A stretch of 64,000 nucleotides of DNA from Gimesia algae. Lineage in GTDB: Bacteria; Planctomycetota; Planctomycetia; Planctomycetales; Planctomycetaceae. This document shows, piece after piece, positions 35,896 to 44,370 of this stretch. The position numbers and the translations under genes are program-made. The stretch lies in assembly GCF_007746795.1 (NCBI RefSeq), contig NZ_CP036343.1:7197029-7261028 (forward strand), read 5' to 3'. The number at the start of each line of letters is the position of its first letter. Position 1 is the stretch's first letter. The notes below the pieces were generated by a model. That model was not told the DNA's origin. It worked only from the letters and a program-made list of their open reading frames with translations, and did not search any database.

Positions 35896-36369
35896 TTATT
35901 CCACTTCCTGCTGATGGGAATTCTGGGGGTCTGCATTACCACAAAGTCGCCGTTCAATTACCTGTTGAACCCGATAAAGTTCCCGATCAGTGTCAAGGTA
36001 CGGTGATTCGAATTGATCAATGGCAATCCACTGCGAACGTTGGTTTTCCATAATGTAGTCAGGATTATCGTCGACGATCAGACATTCGCTTGGTGAGGTA
36101 TCGGGTATGTTGTTGAGGTCTTTCAGCTTGCGATCCCAGTCTATGAATGGCACATTACTGAGCCAGGGCGTAGCCAGATCGTGAACTACAAGATTGTAGA
36201 TAACTTCATGGCATCGACCGTCATTGACAGCAGTGTACACGTAGCTGCGTTGGAATCGTTGTCGACAGAATTCCAGGAATTCGGCGAGACCGGGACGAGC
36301 AAATTGACTGATCGCATTGGAGATTAATGTTCCTTCGAGATCGAGAGCGATCACTGTTTCGTCTGTCAT
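35896..36369 (-). CDS. HAD-superfamily phosphatase (NIF/CTD-phosphatase-like)
   Basis: 157 residues from the ATG at 36369 (a GTG four codons earlier is possible). Motif I reads Asp10-Leu-Glu12-Gly-Thr (LDLEGTL): the nucleophile Asp is kept but the acid/base Asp two residues on is Glu. FLEFCRQRF and VYTAVND fit the motif II region, and IVDDNPDYI fits motif IV of NLI-interacting-factor-like phosphatases. The substrate is unknown. The gene is flanked on both sides by hairpin-repeat clusters and its stop lies 45 bp from the TTTCGTG-rich tail. Confidence 0.78.
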   Translation of the reverse strand: MTDETVIALDLEGTLISNAISQFARPGLAEFLEFCRQRFQRSYVYTAVNDGRCHEVIYNLVVHDLATPWLSNVPFIDWDRKLKDLNNIPDTSPSECLIVDDNPDYIMENQRSQWIAIDQFESPYLDTDRELYRVQQVIERRLCGNADPQNSHQQEVE

Positions 36370-36539
36370 GGTTCGTTGCACTAACTGAAAGTAATGGTTG
36401 GCGTGAATTGATGTCTGCTGGATTAAAAATAGTGCCGGGACCGTTGATCTGCGCTTCCAGGCTGATTCTCTGCGTGTAGTAAAGCAGCAACCATTTCGAC
36501 TGCTACCAGCATCCCGGAACCAGTCACCCGAATCAAATA

Positions 36540-36922
36540 TTTTTTCGTGTAGTTTCGTGCCGTTCGTGGTAGAAAAAAATCAGACAGGTACGATATTTTC
36601 AGATCCGCGCCGGGTGCCACAGTTGGCTTGTCCAACTGTGGCGGAGTAACCAACCCCTAAAGTGGGTAAGCCCGGATGCACATCCGGGCCGAGCGCAGCG
36701 AGCAGGAGGTCGCAGATCATTCAGCCAAACCAGAACCAGTATCCCTACCAGTTTGAAGTAACCCGCCCAGTCTCAATGAGAAACTCATATTCAACCCAGA
36801 CAAAGCAGGTTTCTCCCACAACCTCCTGTTGTCTGCGACAACCTCGAATTACATTCGAGGCCACCCAGTCATTAATTTATCGTTGAAAAATCGTTCGTGT
36901 CCTTTCGTGTTTTTCGTGGTAG
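36540..36922 (+). repeat. Intergenic hairpin-module cluster 2
   Basis: Contains a TTTCGTG-rich tail (36540-36572), a GGGTGCC..CTTG hairpin with an 11-bp stem GCCACAGTTGG/CCAACTGTGGC (36616-36642), an inverted GCCCGGAT/ATCCGGGC hairpin with GAGCGCAGCGAGCAGG (36670-36706), an inverted CCTCGAAT/ATTCGAGG hairpin (36842-36860) with CCTGTTGTCTGC, and a second tail (36892-36922). These are the same modules as cluster 1, partly in reverse order. Confidence 0.8.
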
Positions 36923-36960
36923 AAAAATTCAGACAGATACGATGTTTCATCTCCGCGCAT

Positions 36961-36992
36961 AAAAAAACGCAGCCTGATACAGACTGCGTTTT
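36961..36992 (-). terminator. Terminator of rpsU
   Basis: Read on the minus strand: AAACGCAG-T-CTG, loop TAT, CAG-G-CTGCGTTT followed by a run of T (seven A at 36961-36967 on the plus strand). A 12-position stem just after the rpsU stop. Confidence 0.85.
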
Positions 36993-37018
36993 GATATCTT
37001 CGATCGGTGTCTCAGTGA

Positions 37019-37216
37019 CTACTGGTTACTCTGCAGACGAGACAGGCGGGCGCGACGCTCAGCACGGCGTCGGTTTCTACGGTTTTCATCGCTGGGCTTT
37101 TCGTAATATTCACGACGCCGCATCTCTTTTTTGATACCAGCGTGCTCAACAATCTTGCGGAACCGTTTAACTGCCTCCTGAATTGATTCGTTTTCTCGTA
37201 ACCGAAGCTTAACCAC
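37019..37216 (-). CDS. rpsU: 30S ribosomal protein bS21
   Basis: 65 residues, the expected size. The N-terminus [20 protein letters not shown] and the Arg-rich tail ([13 protein letters not shown]) are diagnostic. bS21 binds the 30S platform near the anti-Shine-Dalgarno region and aids initiation. The start is GTG at 37216 with AAAGGTGA upstream. It is transcribed alone with its own terminator. The leader contains a perfect 7-bp hairpin AGGTCTG/CAGACCT (37324-37341) that might serve regulation. Confidence 0.96.
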   Translation of the reverse strand: MVKLRLRENESIQEAVKRFRKIVEHAGIKKEMRRREYYEKPSDENRRNRRRAERRARLSRLQSNQ

Positions 37217-37323
37217 TCAAATCACCTTTTCTTCTTCCTGATTTCAATAAAAGTTGTAACCATAACCAATTGAATATACATCGTCTCATCAGTGATGAGA
37301 ATTCAGACGTTTTCACCTGTAGC

Positions 37324-37341
37324 AGGTCTGTGAACAGACCT
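37324..37341 (-). promoter_or_regulatory. Hairpin in the rpsU leader
   Basis: Perfect stem AGGTCTG / CAGACCT with loop TGAA, 108 bases before the rpsU start. A second short hairpin CTTTGAT/ATCAAAG lies at 37412-37431, close to the end of thyX, and may be its transcript end. Either could be incidental. Confidence 0.35.
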
Positions 37342-37448
37342 CGCGCTATCGAGTTGGAACGACAAAGATAACAAAACAGGTCGGTTCTGCAAAGCCAACG
37401 GCATAAATACTCTTTGATTTTCACATCAAAGTGCACACATACACACTA

Positions 37449-38357
37449 TCAATCAGCTTTCAAAATCCCCAGTCGCTGCAGTTTAGACTGGCATTCATCC
37501 CGCTCGCGGCTCCGTTTCAGGGATTTCCAGGTCTCATCCTGTACTTCCAGAAACGCTTCTTCCGTAAACGGGGGCACCAGCGATTTTTCAGCCGCATTGG
37601 TCATCAGACGTGCCAGCACTTCTTTATCCAGTCGCGTCAGGAACATGGCTCCCTGACGATAGTCTTCAAAGGCTTCCCAGACGACTGGAAACAATGGCTT
37701 CACAATCGCTTCACCTATCGCCCGTGAGTACTCCTGAATCTCCCATTGTGCATGGGAGTCCATCCGTAAACTCAAGAAATGAATCAGGTTATGTAAATCA
37801 ATTTTCCAGTAGGCTTCGGTGTAAGTCGCCAGGGGCAGGTCTTTTCGTGCCTGCTCGCGGGCCACGCCTGCTTCCAGCCGGGCTTCGTAAACATCGCGGG
37901 CCTGCTTCTGAAAAGCGGTCTCTTCTTCGGTCAGTTTGGTCCCTAAATCCTCAGCAAGCGGGGCATCACTGCCCTGTCGATTCGAGGCCGCCTGGGTTCG
38001 CCATTCGCCCGGTAAAGTTGTCTGAGCTGAATCGATGGCGACGGAATAGCGGGTACTGTATTCGTTCACATTGGCTGTCCGGTGACGAATCCACTGTCGC
38101 CAGCAATCCATCGGAACCCGAACCAGAAACTTGAGTTCGGCCATTTCGAAGGGCGTACTGTGACGATGCCGCATCAGATAGCGAATCAGTGTACGGTCAT
38201 CAGAAACCCGTTTGGTTCCTTCCCCATAACTGACACGGGCTGCCTGAACAATCGAACTGTCATCGCCCATGACATCTACGAGACACACAAAACCATCATT
38301 GAGAACCGGGATTTTTTTCCAGCGCAGTTCTTCAACGAGTTCAGACCGCTCCGTCAT
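37449..38357 (-). CDS. thyX: Flavin-dependent thymidylate synthase
   Basis: 302 residues from the ATG at 38357, which has GGGGAG eight bases upstream (a GTG three codons earlier is too close to it). The ThyX motif RHRxxxxNxxSxR is present as RHRTANVNEYSTR, residues 91-103 of this start, and the upstream RHRHSTPFE also matches. The enzyme makes dTMP from dUMP with FAD and methylene-tetrahydrofolate and needs no separate DHFR step. The protein is longer than common ThyX (about 230), with an insert near 115-165. The nearest gene downstream is rpsU. Confidence 0.95.
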   Translation of the reverse strand: MTERSELVEELRWKKIPVLNDGFVCLVDVMGDDSSIVQAARVSYGEGTKRVSDDRTLIRYLMRHRHSTPFEMAELKFLVRVPMDCWRQWIRHRTANVNEYSTRYSVAIDSAQTTLPGEWRTQAASNRQGSDAPLAEDLGTKLTEEETAFQKQARDVYEARLEAGVAREQARKDLPLATYTEAYWKIDLHNLIHFLSLRMDSHAQWEIQEYSRAIGEAIVKPLFPVVWEAFEDYRQGAMFLTRLDKEVLARLMTNAAEKSLVPPFTEEAFLEVQDETWKSLKRSRERDECQSKLQRLGILKAD

Positions 38358-38540
38358 TGGGAACACTCCCCGAATGCGTTAAAAATGAAGTAGATTGGAA
38401 TACCAGACGCGGCGGCAGAAACGATCATTCCGCCACAGCACATTTATAGTCAACCGTGCTCTCAAACGACACCGTACCGGTAGCCTCGTCTGTCAAAATC
38501 AATAAAATCGCCTGCAATTCCCGTCGTTTCCCGCTTCCGA

Positions 38541-39605
38541 TCAAGCCAGACTCGACCGGGAAGTAATGTCCACCGTGCGGTTTTCGCGAGATGACTTTAA
38601 CGCGGCCAGCAGAATTTCGGTCACATGCCGGGCCGTCGCCGCATTGGATAATGGCGGCTGAATCCCCATCCGGATACAGGCAGCCCAATGCTGATGCGAA
38701 TTCTGCACCGGGTAATTCGACAGATCAACAATTTCCTCAACCAGTGGCGCATCTTCATCCACCTGGGAACTGGGACAGTAATACCGCAGCGATTCGGCCT
38801 GACGACTGCTGACCAGCTTGCCTTCAGTCCCATGCACCGAGAACTCATAGGTTCGGGCGGCATCACACCAGCCGGTCTGCGCCGTTCCCAGGGCACCACT
38901 TGCAAATTCCAGGATCATCGACGCCGTATCTTCCAGTTTCGTCGGTTTGGCCACGGTCGTCAATTTCGCTGTGATCGACTTCACCGCGCCGGCCACTCCC
39001 ACCAGATTGGCAATCGCATACACGCCCATGTCAAACAGCGCCCCGACATCCGCTTTGTCTGCATCGAAAAACCACAAATCATCCGCCGGTTTCTCCTCCA
39101 GGATCTGTTGAATGCCTGCGTAATAGACTTCCGGCCCCCCATGACTGGCCCGCGCCTGGGCAGACGAAATGGTTCCCAGTTTTCCGTCTTGAATATAATT
39201 ACGACTGGCCAGCACATGCGGATTCGACATATAAGGCAGCGCCAGCACGGTCTGATTGTGGTTGTCAGTCGCTTCCACAAATGCGTCTGCTTCATCCATC
39301 GACGTGCTTAACGGCTTCTGCATGTAAACGTGCTTGCCCGCTTTGATCGCTTTAATACCCCATTCCACATGCAGGGGATGCGGCAGCGCGATCGCCACCG
39401 CATTCACTTCTTCATCGTCGATGACGGCCTGATAATCGTGGGTCGAACGTGGCACATGAAATTTCCGACACAGCACATCCAGCCGCGACTGCTTCCGCCC
39501 GGACAGCATCACGACTTCACAGTTTTCCACCGTCTGCAGTTCCGGCAGATGCATCTTGGCGGCAATCCCACCCGCACCAATAATTCCGACTTTCAAGTAT
39601 TCCAT
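38541..39605 (-). CDS. Gfo/Idh/MocA family oxidoreductase
   Basis: 354 residues from the ATG at 39605, with AGGAG eight bases upstream. The N-terminal Rossmann fold begins KVGIIGAGGIAAKMHLPEL; the EKP-type cofactor motif is MQKPLSTS, with Gln in place of the usual Glu. The C-terminal alpha/beta domain includes GALFDMGVYAI and GTAQTGWC. It would oxidise or reduce a sugar or inositol derivative with NAD(P). It is cytoplasmic because no signal peptide is present. The substrate is unknown. Confidence 0.9.
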   Translation of the reverse strand: MEYLKVGIIGAGGIAAKMHLPELQTVENCEVVMLSGRKQSRLDVLCRKFHVPRSTHDYQAVIDDEEVNAVAIALPHPLHVEWGIKAIKAGKHVYMQKPLSTSMDEADAFVEATDNHNQTVLALPYMSNPHVLASRNYIQDGKLGTISSAQARASHGGPEVYYAGIQQILEEKPADDLWFFDADKADVGALFDMGVYAIANLVGVAGAVKSITAKLTTVAKPTKLEDTASMILEFASGALGTAQTGWCDAARTYEFSVHGTEGKLVSSRQAESLRYYCPSSQVDEDAPLVEEIVDLSNYPVQNSHQHWAACIRMGIQPPLSNAATARHVTEILLAALKSSRENRTVDITSRSSLA

Positions 39606-39934
39606 CAATGTCTCTCCTGCTGGTTTGCTGTCATTTCTTCAACAACCTCAGTGTCGCTATTTTAGTGAATGCTGTAAAGTCTCTGTTTGAACCCGACCAG
39701 AACAGACATTCAAAGAGATTGTCTACCACGAAAGTCACCAAAGAATCGAATGAGCAACAGGTTAAAAAGGTGTCAGGAACCTTATATTTAAGGTTCCTGA
39801 CACCTTTTTAACTTTCCGGGTTGAGATTTCGAAATATTCTTCTTCCACTTTGAACTGTCGCCTCCCTCGCGGTAGAATCAGATCTGCAAAAAAGGTGACA
39901 GACAAGACAATATCAACAGTTTCAGGGAACTGCC
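39606..39934. other. Intergenic region with REP palindrome
   Basis: About 330 bases between divergent genes. It contains CTACCACGAAAG near 39722 (a fragment of the TTTCGTG tail in reverse) and a complete REP palindrome at 39761-39812. No gene is supported. Confidence 0.6.
39761..39812. repeat. REP palindrome 1
   Basis: 52 bases: 24-base perfect arms beginning GTTAAAAAGGTGTCAGG around a TATT centre. The same motif occurs at 42420-42471 and as half-sites beside the RAYT gene. Confidence 0.92.
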
Positions 39935-40279
39935 ATGCGAGAATTTCATCATGTCGGCGTGATTACCGATGATCCACAGCCTGGCGAAATTTATGTTCCG
40001 GAAACAAAAGTCTTCGTCACCAATCCCAACGAGCATCCCTACAAAATTGAATACCTGCGGTTCGAAGCCGACACCCCGGTGACCGGTCCTGTCCGCAACC
40101 AGCCACACATCGCCTTTAAAGTCCTGGATATCGAACAGGAAATTGCAGGCCTCGAAGTGCTGCTCGGGCCCTTCCAGGCGATGGAAAATCTGAAAGTCGT
40201 CTTTGTGCTGATCGATGGCGCCGTGTATGAATTCATGGAGTTCACCGAAGGTTCTGAATTTGGAGAGTTTGAGCAATGA
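39935..40279 (+). CDS. VOC/glyoxalase-like protein
   Basis: 114 residues. The opening REFHHVGVITDDPQPGEIYVPE and closing VVFVLIDGAVYEFMEF fit a single vicinal-oxygen-chelate half-module, with likely metal residues His6 and Glu at the C-terminal strand. Its TGA overlaps the ATG of the next gene by four bases, so the two proteins are probably used together. The function is unknown; isomerase or sugar-related roles are plausible given the neighbour. Confidence 0.75.
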   Translation: MREFHHVGVITDDPQPGEIYVPETKVFVTNPNEHPYKIEYLRFEADTPVTGPVRNQPHIAFKVLDIEQEIAGLEVLLGPFQAMENLKVVFVLIDGAVYEFMEFTEGSEFGEFEQ

Positions 40280-41334
40280 GTCAACCACTTCGCACTAATC
40301 GTTTTTGCCTGAGCCTGCTTCTGCTGGTTTTATTCTGCACTCCGGTTTCCAGTCCTGCGGAAGAACCGAAAACACTCCGCATCGGCATCATCGGTCTGGA
40401 TACATCGCATTCCAGCAACTTCTCCAAAATTCTGAATGATCCCCAGACAAAATTTGATGCGTTCAAACACTGCAAAGTCGTCGCCGCTTATCCTCAAGGG
40501 AGCCGTACGATTAAAGAGAGCCTGGAGAGCGTTCCTGAAATTACGAAAGCGGTAAAAAAGCAGGGCGTCGAAATCGTTCCCAGTATCGAAGCCTTACTGG
40601 AGAAAGTGGATGCTGTTCTGCTGGAAAGCAATGATGGTCGGGTGCATCTGGAACAGGCGCTGCCGGTCTTGAAAGTGGGCAAGCCGTTGTTTGTCGACAA
40701 ACCGATCGCCGGTGATCTGACCGATGTGATTGCCATCTATGCAGCCGCAGAACATTTCAAGACGCCGGTCTTCAGCTCTTCTTCACTGCGCTATACGGAT
40801 GGAGCCAAAAAAATTAATAGCGGGGTGATCGGCGAGATTATCGGCTGCGATGCGTATAGTCCCTGTCCGGTAGAAAGCACACACCCCGACTTTTACTGGT
40901 ACGGCATTCACGGGGTTGAGACCCTGTACACGATCATGGGCCCTGGTTGTGAGACGGTAGTACGCGTCGCAACTCCCGAGACAGATCTGGCCATCGGCAC
41001 CTGGAAAACAGGTCGCATTGGCACGTTTCGTGGTCGTCGTAAAGCCGACAATGGCTATCAGGGCGGCTATGGCGGCACGGCATTCGGCACGAAAGGCATC
41101 GCACAGATCGGCAGTTTCAGCGGTTATGAACCGCTGCTGGTCGAAGTCATCAAATTCTTCCGCACGGGCAAAGCACCTGTTACGCCGGCAGAGTCGATCG
41201 AAATCTACACGTTCATGTCAGCCGCTGATCTGAGTAAACAGAAAGCGGGCACCCCGGTCAGACTCGCCGATGTCGAGAGCCAGGCAAGGGAAGCCGCTAA
41301 GAAAAAGCTGGCCCCGTATCTGCAGACTCCCTAA
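40276..41334 (+). CDS. Exported Gfo/Idh/MocA family protein
   Basis: 352 residues with a signal peptide (RFCLSLLLLVLFCTPVSSPA). The Rossmann start is unusual (TLRIGIIGLDTSHSSNF), with no GxGxxG but GLDTSH, and the FVDKPIAGDL motif replaces EKP with DKP. It is coupled by a 4-bp overlap to the upstream VOC gene. The TAA stop at 41332-41334 is part of a REP half-site. It is probably a secreted or periplasmic member whose cofactor use differs from cytoplasmic enzymes. Confidence 0.85.
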   Translation: MSQPLRTNRFCLSLLLLVLFCTPVSSPAEEPKTLRIGIIGLDTSHSSNFSKILNDPQTKFDAFKHCKVVAAYPQGSRTIKESLESVPEITKAVKKQGVEIVPSIEALLEKVDAVLLESNDGRVHLEQALPVLKVGKPLFVDKPIAGDLTDVIAIYAAAEHFKTPVFSSSSLRYTDGAKKINSGVIGEIIGCDAYSPCPVESTHPDFYWYGIHGVETLYTIMGPGCETVVRVATPETDLAIGTWKTGRIGTFRGRRKADNGYQGGYGGTAFGTKGIAQIGSFSGYEPLLVEVIKFFRTGKAPVTPAESIEIYTFMSAADLSKQKAGTPVRLADVESQAREAAKKKLAPYLQTP

Positions 41335-41357
41335 AAAGGTGTCAGGAACCTTATATT
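41331..41357 (+). repeat. REP half-site at the end of the MocA gene
   Basis: CTAAAAAGGTGTCAGGAACC followed by TTATATT, one arm of the REP palindrome. It includes the stop codon of the upstream gene and lies about 35 bp before the RAYT start. Confidence 0.85.
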
Positions 41358-41393
41358 GACAGTCAAGTCAGATTACGCTAAAAGTATTTGATT

Positions 41394-42062
41394 ATGGGAC
41401 GACCAAAACGCGCTGCACAGGCGGGATATCTTTATCATGTGCTGAATCGGGCGAATGCCCGGATGACGATCTTTGAGACGGACGAAGACTACTCCGCGTT
41501 TGAGCGGATTTTGTCGGAGGCCGTCGAGCGGTTCGAGATGCGGCTGCTCAGCTATTGCATCATGCCCAATCATTGGCACCTGGTCGTGCATCCCAGTGAA
41601 GACGGCCAACTCTCCCGCTTCACAGGCTGGCTCACACTGACCCATACCCAGCGCTGGCACGCTCATCGCCAGAGCACCGGCTCCGGTCACGTCTACCAGG
41701 GGCGGTTCAAATCATTGCCGATCCAGGATGACGAACATTTCTATACAGTCTGTCGGTATGTTGAGCGGAATGCCTTAACGGCAAATTTGGTGAAGCGGGC
41801 CGAAGACTGGCGGTGGGGGAGCCTGTATCACTGGAAACAGGGAACAACCGAACCACAGCCTCTCTTATCTCCCTGGCCGCAGAGACGCAAACCGGGCTGG
41901 ACGGAGTATGTCAATCAGCGGCTGACCGAGCGAGAGCAGCAGGCTCTGACACGTAGTATCCAGCGCGGCGCCCCCTTCGGCGATGAGCAGTGGACCGAAA
42001 ACACGGTCAGACAACTGGATCTGGGAAGTACAATCAAACCGAGAGGCAGACCCCGGAGTTAA
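41394..42062 (+). CDS. RAYT-type (REP-associated) Y1 transposase
   Basis: 222 residues from the ATG at 41394 (a TTG lies two codons earlier). It belongs to the IS200-like Y1 HUH superfamily: the HUH motif is His-Trp-His in MPNHWHLVVHP, and the likely catalytic Tyr lies in TVCRYVERNALTANLV. RAYT proteins cut and join REP hairpin DNA as single copies and do not form a classic IS with inverted ends. Its TAA (42060-42062) lies inside a REP half-site, and matching full REP palindromes flank the locus at 39761 and 42420. Confidence 0.92.
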   Translation: MGRPKRAAQAGYLYHVLNRANARMTIFETDEDYSAFERILSEAVERFEMRLLSYCIMPNHWHLVVHPSEDGQLSRFTGWLTLTHTQRWHAHRQSTGSGHVYQGRFKSLPIQDDEHFYTVCRYVERNALTANLVKRAEDWRWGSLYHWKQGTTEPQPLLSPWPQRRKPGWTEYVNQRLTEREQQALTRSIQRGAPFGDEQWTENTVRQLDLGSTIKPRGRPRS

Positions 42063-42072
42063 AAAGGTGTCA
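42058..42072 (+). repeat. REP half-site at the end of the RAYT gene
   Basis: GTTAAAAAGGTGTCA; it contains the RAYT stop codon TAA and then diverges to a T run. Confidence 0.8.
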
Positions 42073-42095
42073 CTTTTTTTGAGCTTCGATAGGGG

Positions 42096-42389
42096 TTGTT
42101 TTTAATAAAAAAGATTACATCAAAAGAAGAAGCTACTAAATATGCTGTCAATTATTTAGAGCAAAAAGGATATGACTACGCTAAATGTCTTCTTGCAGTC
42201 AAACTACCTCGAAGAATAAATCAATTATGGGCTGGTTTAATAGAGGGTGAATGCAATCTTGAAACTGATATATGGCAAGTTTCTTTTCTTTATACAGACT
42301 TAGAACCAGATGTAATATCTACTGCTAATGAATTTAGCGTTTTTGTTGAAAGTGAAAATGGTAATTGTGGAATATTTTTTAATATGTAA
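42096..42389 (+). CDS. AT-rich orphan protein between REP sites
   Basis: 97 residues if the TTG at 42096 is used; no ATG is available near the front and the nearby AGGGG is too close, so the true start may be lost. Predicted to be a small soluble alpha/beta protein (EEATKYAVNYLEQKGYDYAK, then strands such as WAGLIEGE and WQVSFLYTD). G+C is strikingly low next to its neighbours (about 30 percent by eye). No family is recognised; the small acidic profile recalls toxin-immunity proteins but this is only an impression. It lies between a REP half-site and a full REP palindrome. Confidence 0.55.
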   Translation: MFLIKKITSKEEATKYAVNYLEQKGYDYAKCLLAVKLPRRINQLWAGLIEGECNLETDIWQVSFLYTDLEPDVISTANEFSVFVESENGNCGIFFNM

Positions 42390-42419
42390 ATGCCGCACGA
42401 ATCTGGCGTGTTGCGCCGA

Positions 42420-42471
42420 GTTAAAAAGGTGTCAGGAACCTTAAATTTAAGGTTCCTGACACCTTTTTAAC
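42420..42471. repeat. REP palindrome 2
   Basis: Perfect 52-base palindrome with 26-base arms (GTTAAAAAGGTGTCAGG...) and no loop. Same family as 39761-39812, differing in the central bases (TTAAATTTAA against TTATATTTAA). Confidence 0.93.
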
Positions 42472-42512
42472 CTTTGTACCAATAAGCCATGAGCTACCTC
42501 GATGGTGCGTGG

Positions 42513-44138
42513 TTAAACCAGCATCTCAGCTTCACAGAAATCCGCAACCATGCTGACCAGTTTTCTGCGATCAATGGGCTTCGTCAGGTGATCATCGCAG
42601 CCGACACTGATGCATTTTTCCCGATCTCCTTCCATGGCATTGGCGGTCAGAGAAATAATCGGTCCGGGATACCCCTGCTCGCGAAGGAGTCGGGTCGCAC
42701 TATAGCCATCCAGAATTGGCATCTGCATATCCATCAGGACCACATCATACAGCAACCCGATTTCCAGCGCCCGCATTGCAGCCTTGCGGGCAGCTTCACC
42801 ATTTTCAGCAACCGTCACTTCCGCTCCGGATTTCTTCAGAATAAAACTGATCAGTTTCTGGTTATCAGGGCCATCCTCAGCCAGCAGGATCTTTTTCCCT
42901 TTGAGTGCAAACGCCTGTTCTTCAGGTAGGGCAGCAGAACCCGATTCGTGCGCCGTGTGAGCTTTTCTCTCAGGCAATTCCTGCAGTAGCTGAACGCCTT
43001 CCAGGTTACCTGTACTCACGGTGGCACTGAACCGGGATCCCTGGTTCAATTCACTGGTCGCAGAAATATCACCACCCAGAACATCAGTCAGACGTTTGCA
43101 GATGGTCAGCCCCAGTCCCGTTCCACCATATTTCCGGGTGGTTGAGGAATCGGCCTGAGAAAAAGGACGGAACAGACTGGCCATCTGTGACTCCGTCATT
43201 CCGATCCCCTGGTCTATCACGGTAAACTGAACCTGCGGTTCTCCACCAGGATTTTCCAGAAAAGAGGTTTCCAGGCGAATCGTGCCTACTTCCGTGAATT
43301 TAATCGCATTGCCGATCAGGTTGATCAGGATCTGTCGGATGCGGGTCGGGTCGGAATGAATCTCTGCAGGCAGCGGGAACTGATAGCCGGCTTCCAGTTT
43401 CAACCCTTTGGCTTCTGCTCTGACCTGAACCAGTTCCAGCACCTCTTCCACAATCGTCTGTGGGGAGCAGCAAATCGATTCGACATCCAGTTTGCCTGCC
43501 TCAATTTTTGACAGATCCAGAATATCGTTGATCAACTCCATCAAGTGCCCGCCGTTGCGTTTGATGGTATCCAGCGAATCGGAAATCAGCTCGGGCAGTT
43601 GCAGTGACTTCGCTTCCAGCTCCAGGATTTCCGTATAACCCAGAATGGCTGTCATCGGCGTACGGATCTCATGACTCATATTTGCCAGGAAGGCACTTTT
43701 AGAACGATTAGCAGCCTCGGCCTGTTTACGCAGTGATTTCTGTTCGCGCAGCAGCTCCAGCGCACGAATCGCGTTCCGCACGCGGGCCTTGATTTCGGAA
43801 TCGGTGGCCGGCTTGGGAATGTAATCGAAGGCGCCTTCCTCAAAAGCGCGGGTAATCCCTTTACCATCGTTCTGGGACGTCACCATTATCACGGCGACTT
43901 CGTCCACCTTAAAGTTCGCGCGCACTTCACGCAGCACTGCAAACCCATCCAAGACTGGCATTTCCACATCCAGCAACACCAGATCTGGTTTCAGCGCATG
44001 AACTTTTTGCCGACCTTCTTCCCCATCGGAGGCTGTGTAAAGTTCGTACCCATCCTGCAGAAGGGCCTTAGAAAGAATTCTGCGAACAACGTCAGAATCA
44101 TCGACGATTAATATTTTAGGGGGCTGATTACTGCTCAT
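42513..44138 (-). CDS. Hybrid histidine kinase with receivers at both ends
   Basis: 541 residues. Domain order: receiver (7-125, phospho-Asp57), short coiled coil, HisKA with His156 (SHEIRTPM), HATPase_c (about 265-395: IRQILINLIGNAIKF, GIGMTESQMASLFRPFSQADSSTTRKYGGTGLGL), linker, second receiver (about 415-535, Asp near 465 in VVLMDMQMP). There is no membrane segment, so it is cytoplasmic and its input comes through the N-terminal receiver, a layout for phosphorelay branching. No DNA-binding regulator is adjacent. It is transcribed alone. Confidence 0.93.
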   Translation of the reverse strand: MSSNQPPKILIVDDSDVVRRILSKALLQDGYELYTASDGEEGRQKVHALKPDLVLLDVEMPVLDGFAVLREVRANFKVDEVAVIMVTSQNDGKGITRAFEEGAFDYIPKPATDSEIKARVRNAIRALELLREQKSLRKQAEAANRSKSAFLANMSHEIRTPMTAILGYTEILELEAKSLQLPELISDSLDTIKRNGGHLMELINDILDLSKIEAGKLDVESICCSPQTIVEEVLELVQVRAEAKGLKLEAGYQFPLPAEIHSDPTRIRQILINLIGNAIKFTEVGTIRLETSFLENPGGEPQVQFTVIDQGIGMTESQMASLFRPFSQADSSTTRKYGGTGLGLTICKRLTDVLGGDISATSELNQGSRFSATVSTGNLEGVQLLQELPERKAHTAHESGSAALPEEQAFALKGKKILLAEDGPDNQKLISFILKKSGAEVTVAENGEAARKAAMRALEIGLLYDVVLMDMQMPILDGYSATRLLREQGYPGPIISLTANAMEGDREKCISVGCDDHLTKPIDRRKLVSMVADFCEAEMLV

Positions 44139-44370
44139 ATTATTTTCTGTCTATGCCTGTTATTGACAGTTTTTAAACTGGGTAAGTTTACCTAAAGCTA
44201 GGTCAGAGAATGAAGTTGAGTTTGATGACTGCAGGGTTTTCCCCCATTTTAAAAATGAAACTTCTGGCGCAGGTTCCGATTAAACGAGTTACGACAGATT
44301 TCTCAGAAAGTTCAGTGTGTGAGATTAACCACACACACCTTCAGGTATATCCCGACAACTTTCGATTCGT

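Larger units (their letters stand above)
36370..37018. other. 650-bp non-coding region with hairpin repeat cluster
   Basis: Between the HAD gene start and the end of rpsU. From 36540 on it is built of repeat modules and the rpsU terminator, which are listed separately. No gene is supported. Confidence 0.7.

Noticed and set aside
35821..36922. Possible CRISPR array from recurring TTTCGTG boxes
   Set aside because: Boxes are about 11 bases apart and occur only three at a time; there are no regular repeat-spacer units or cas genes.
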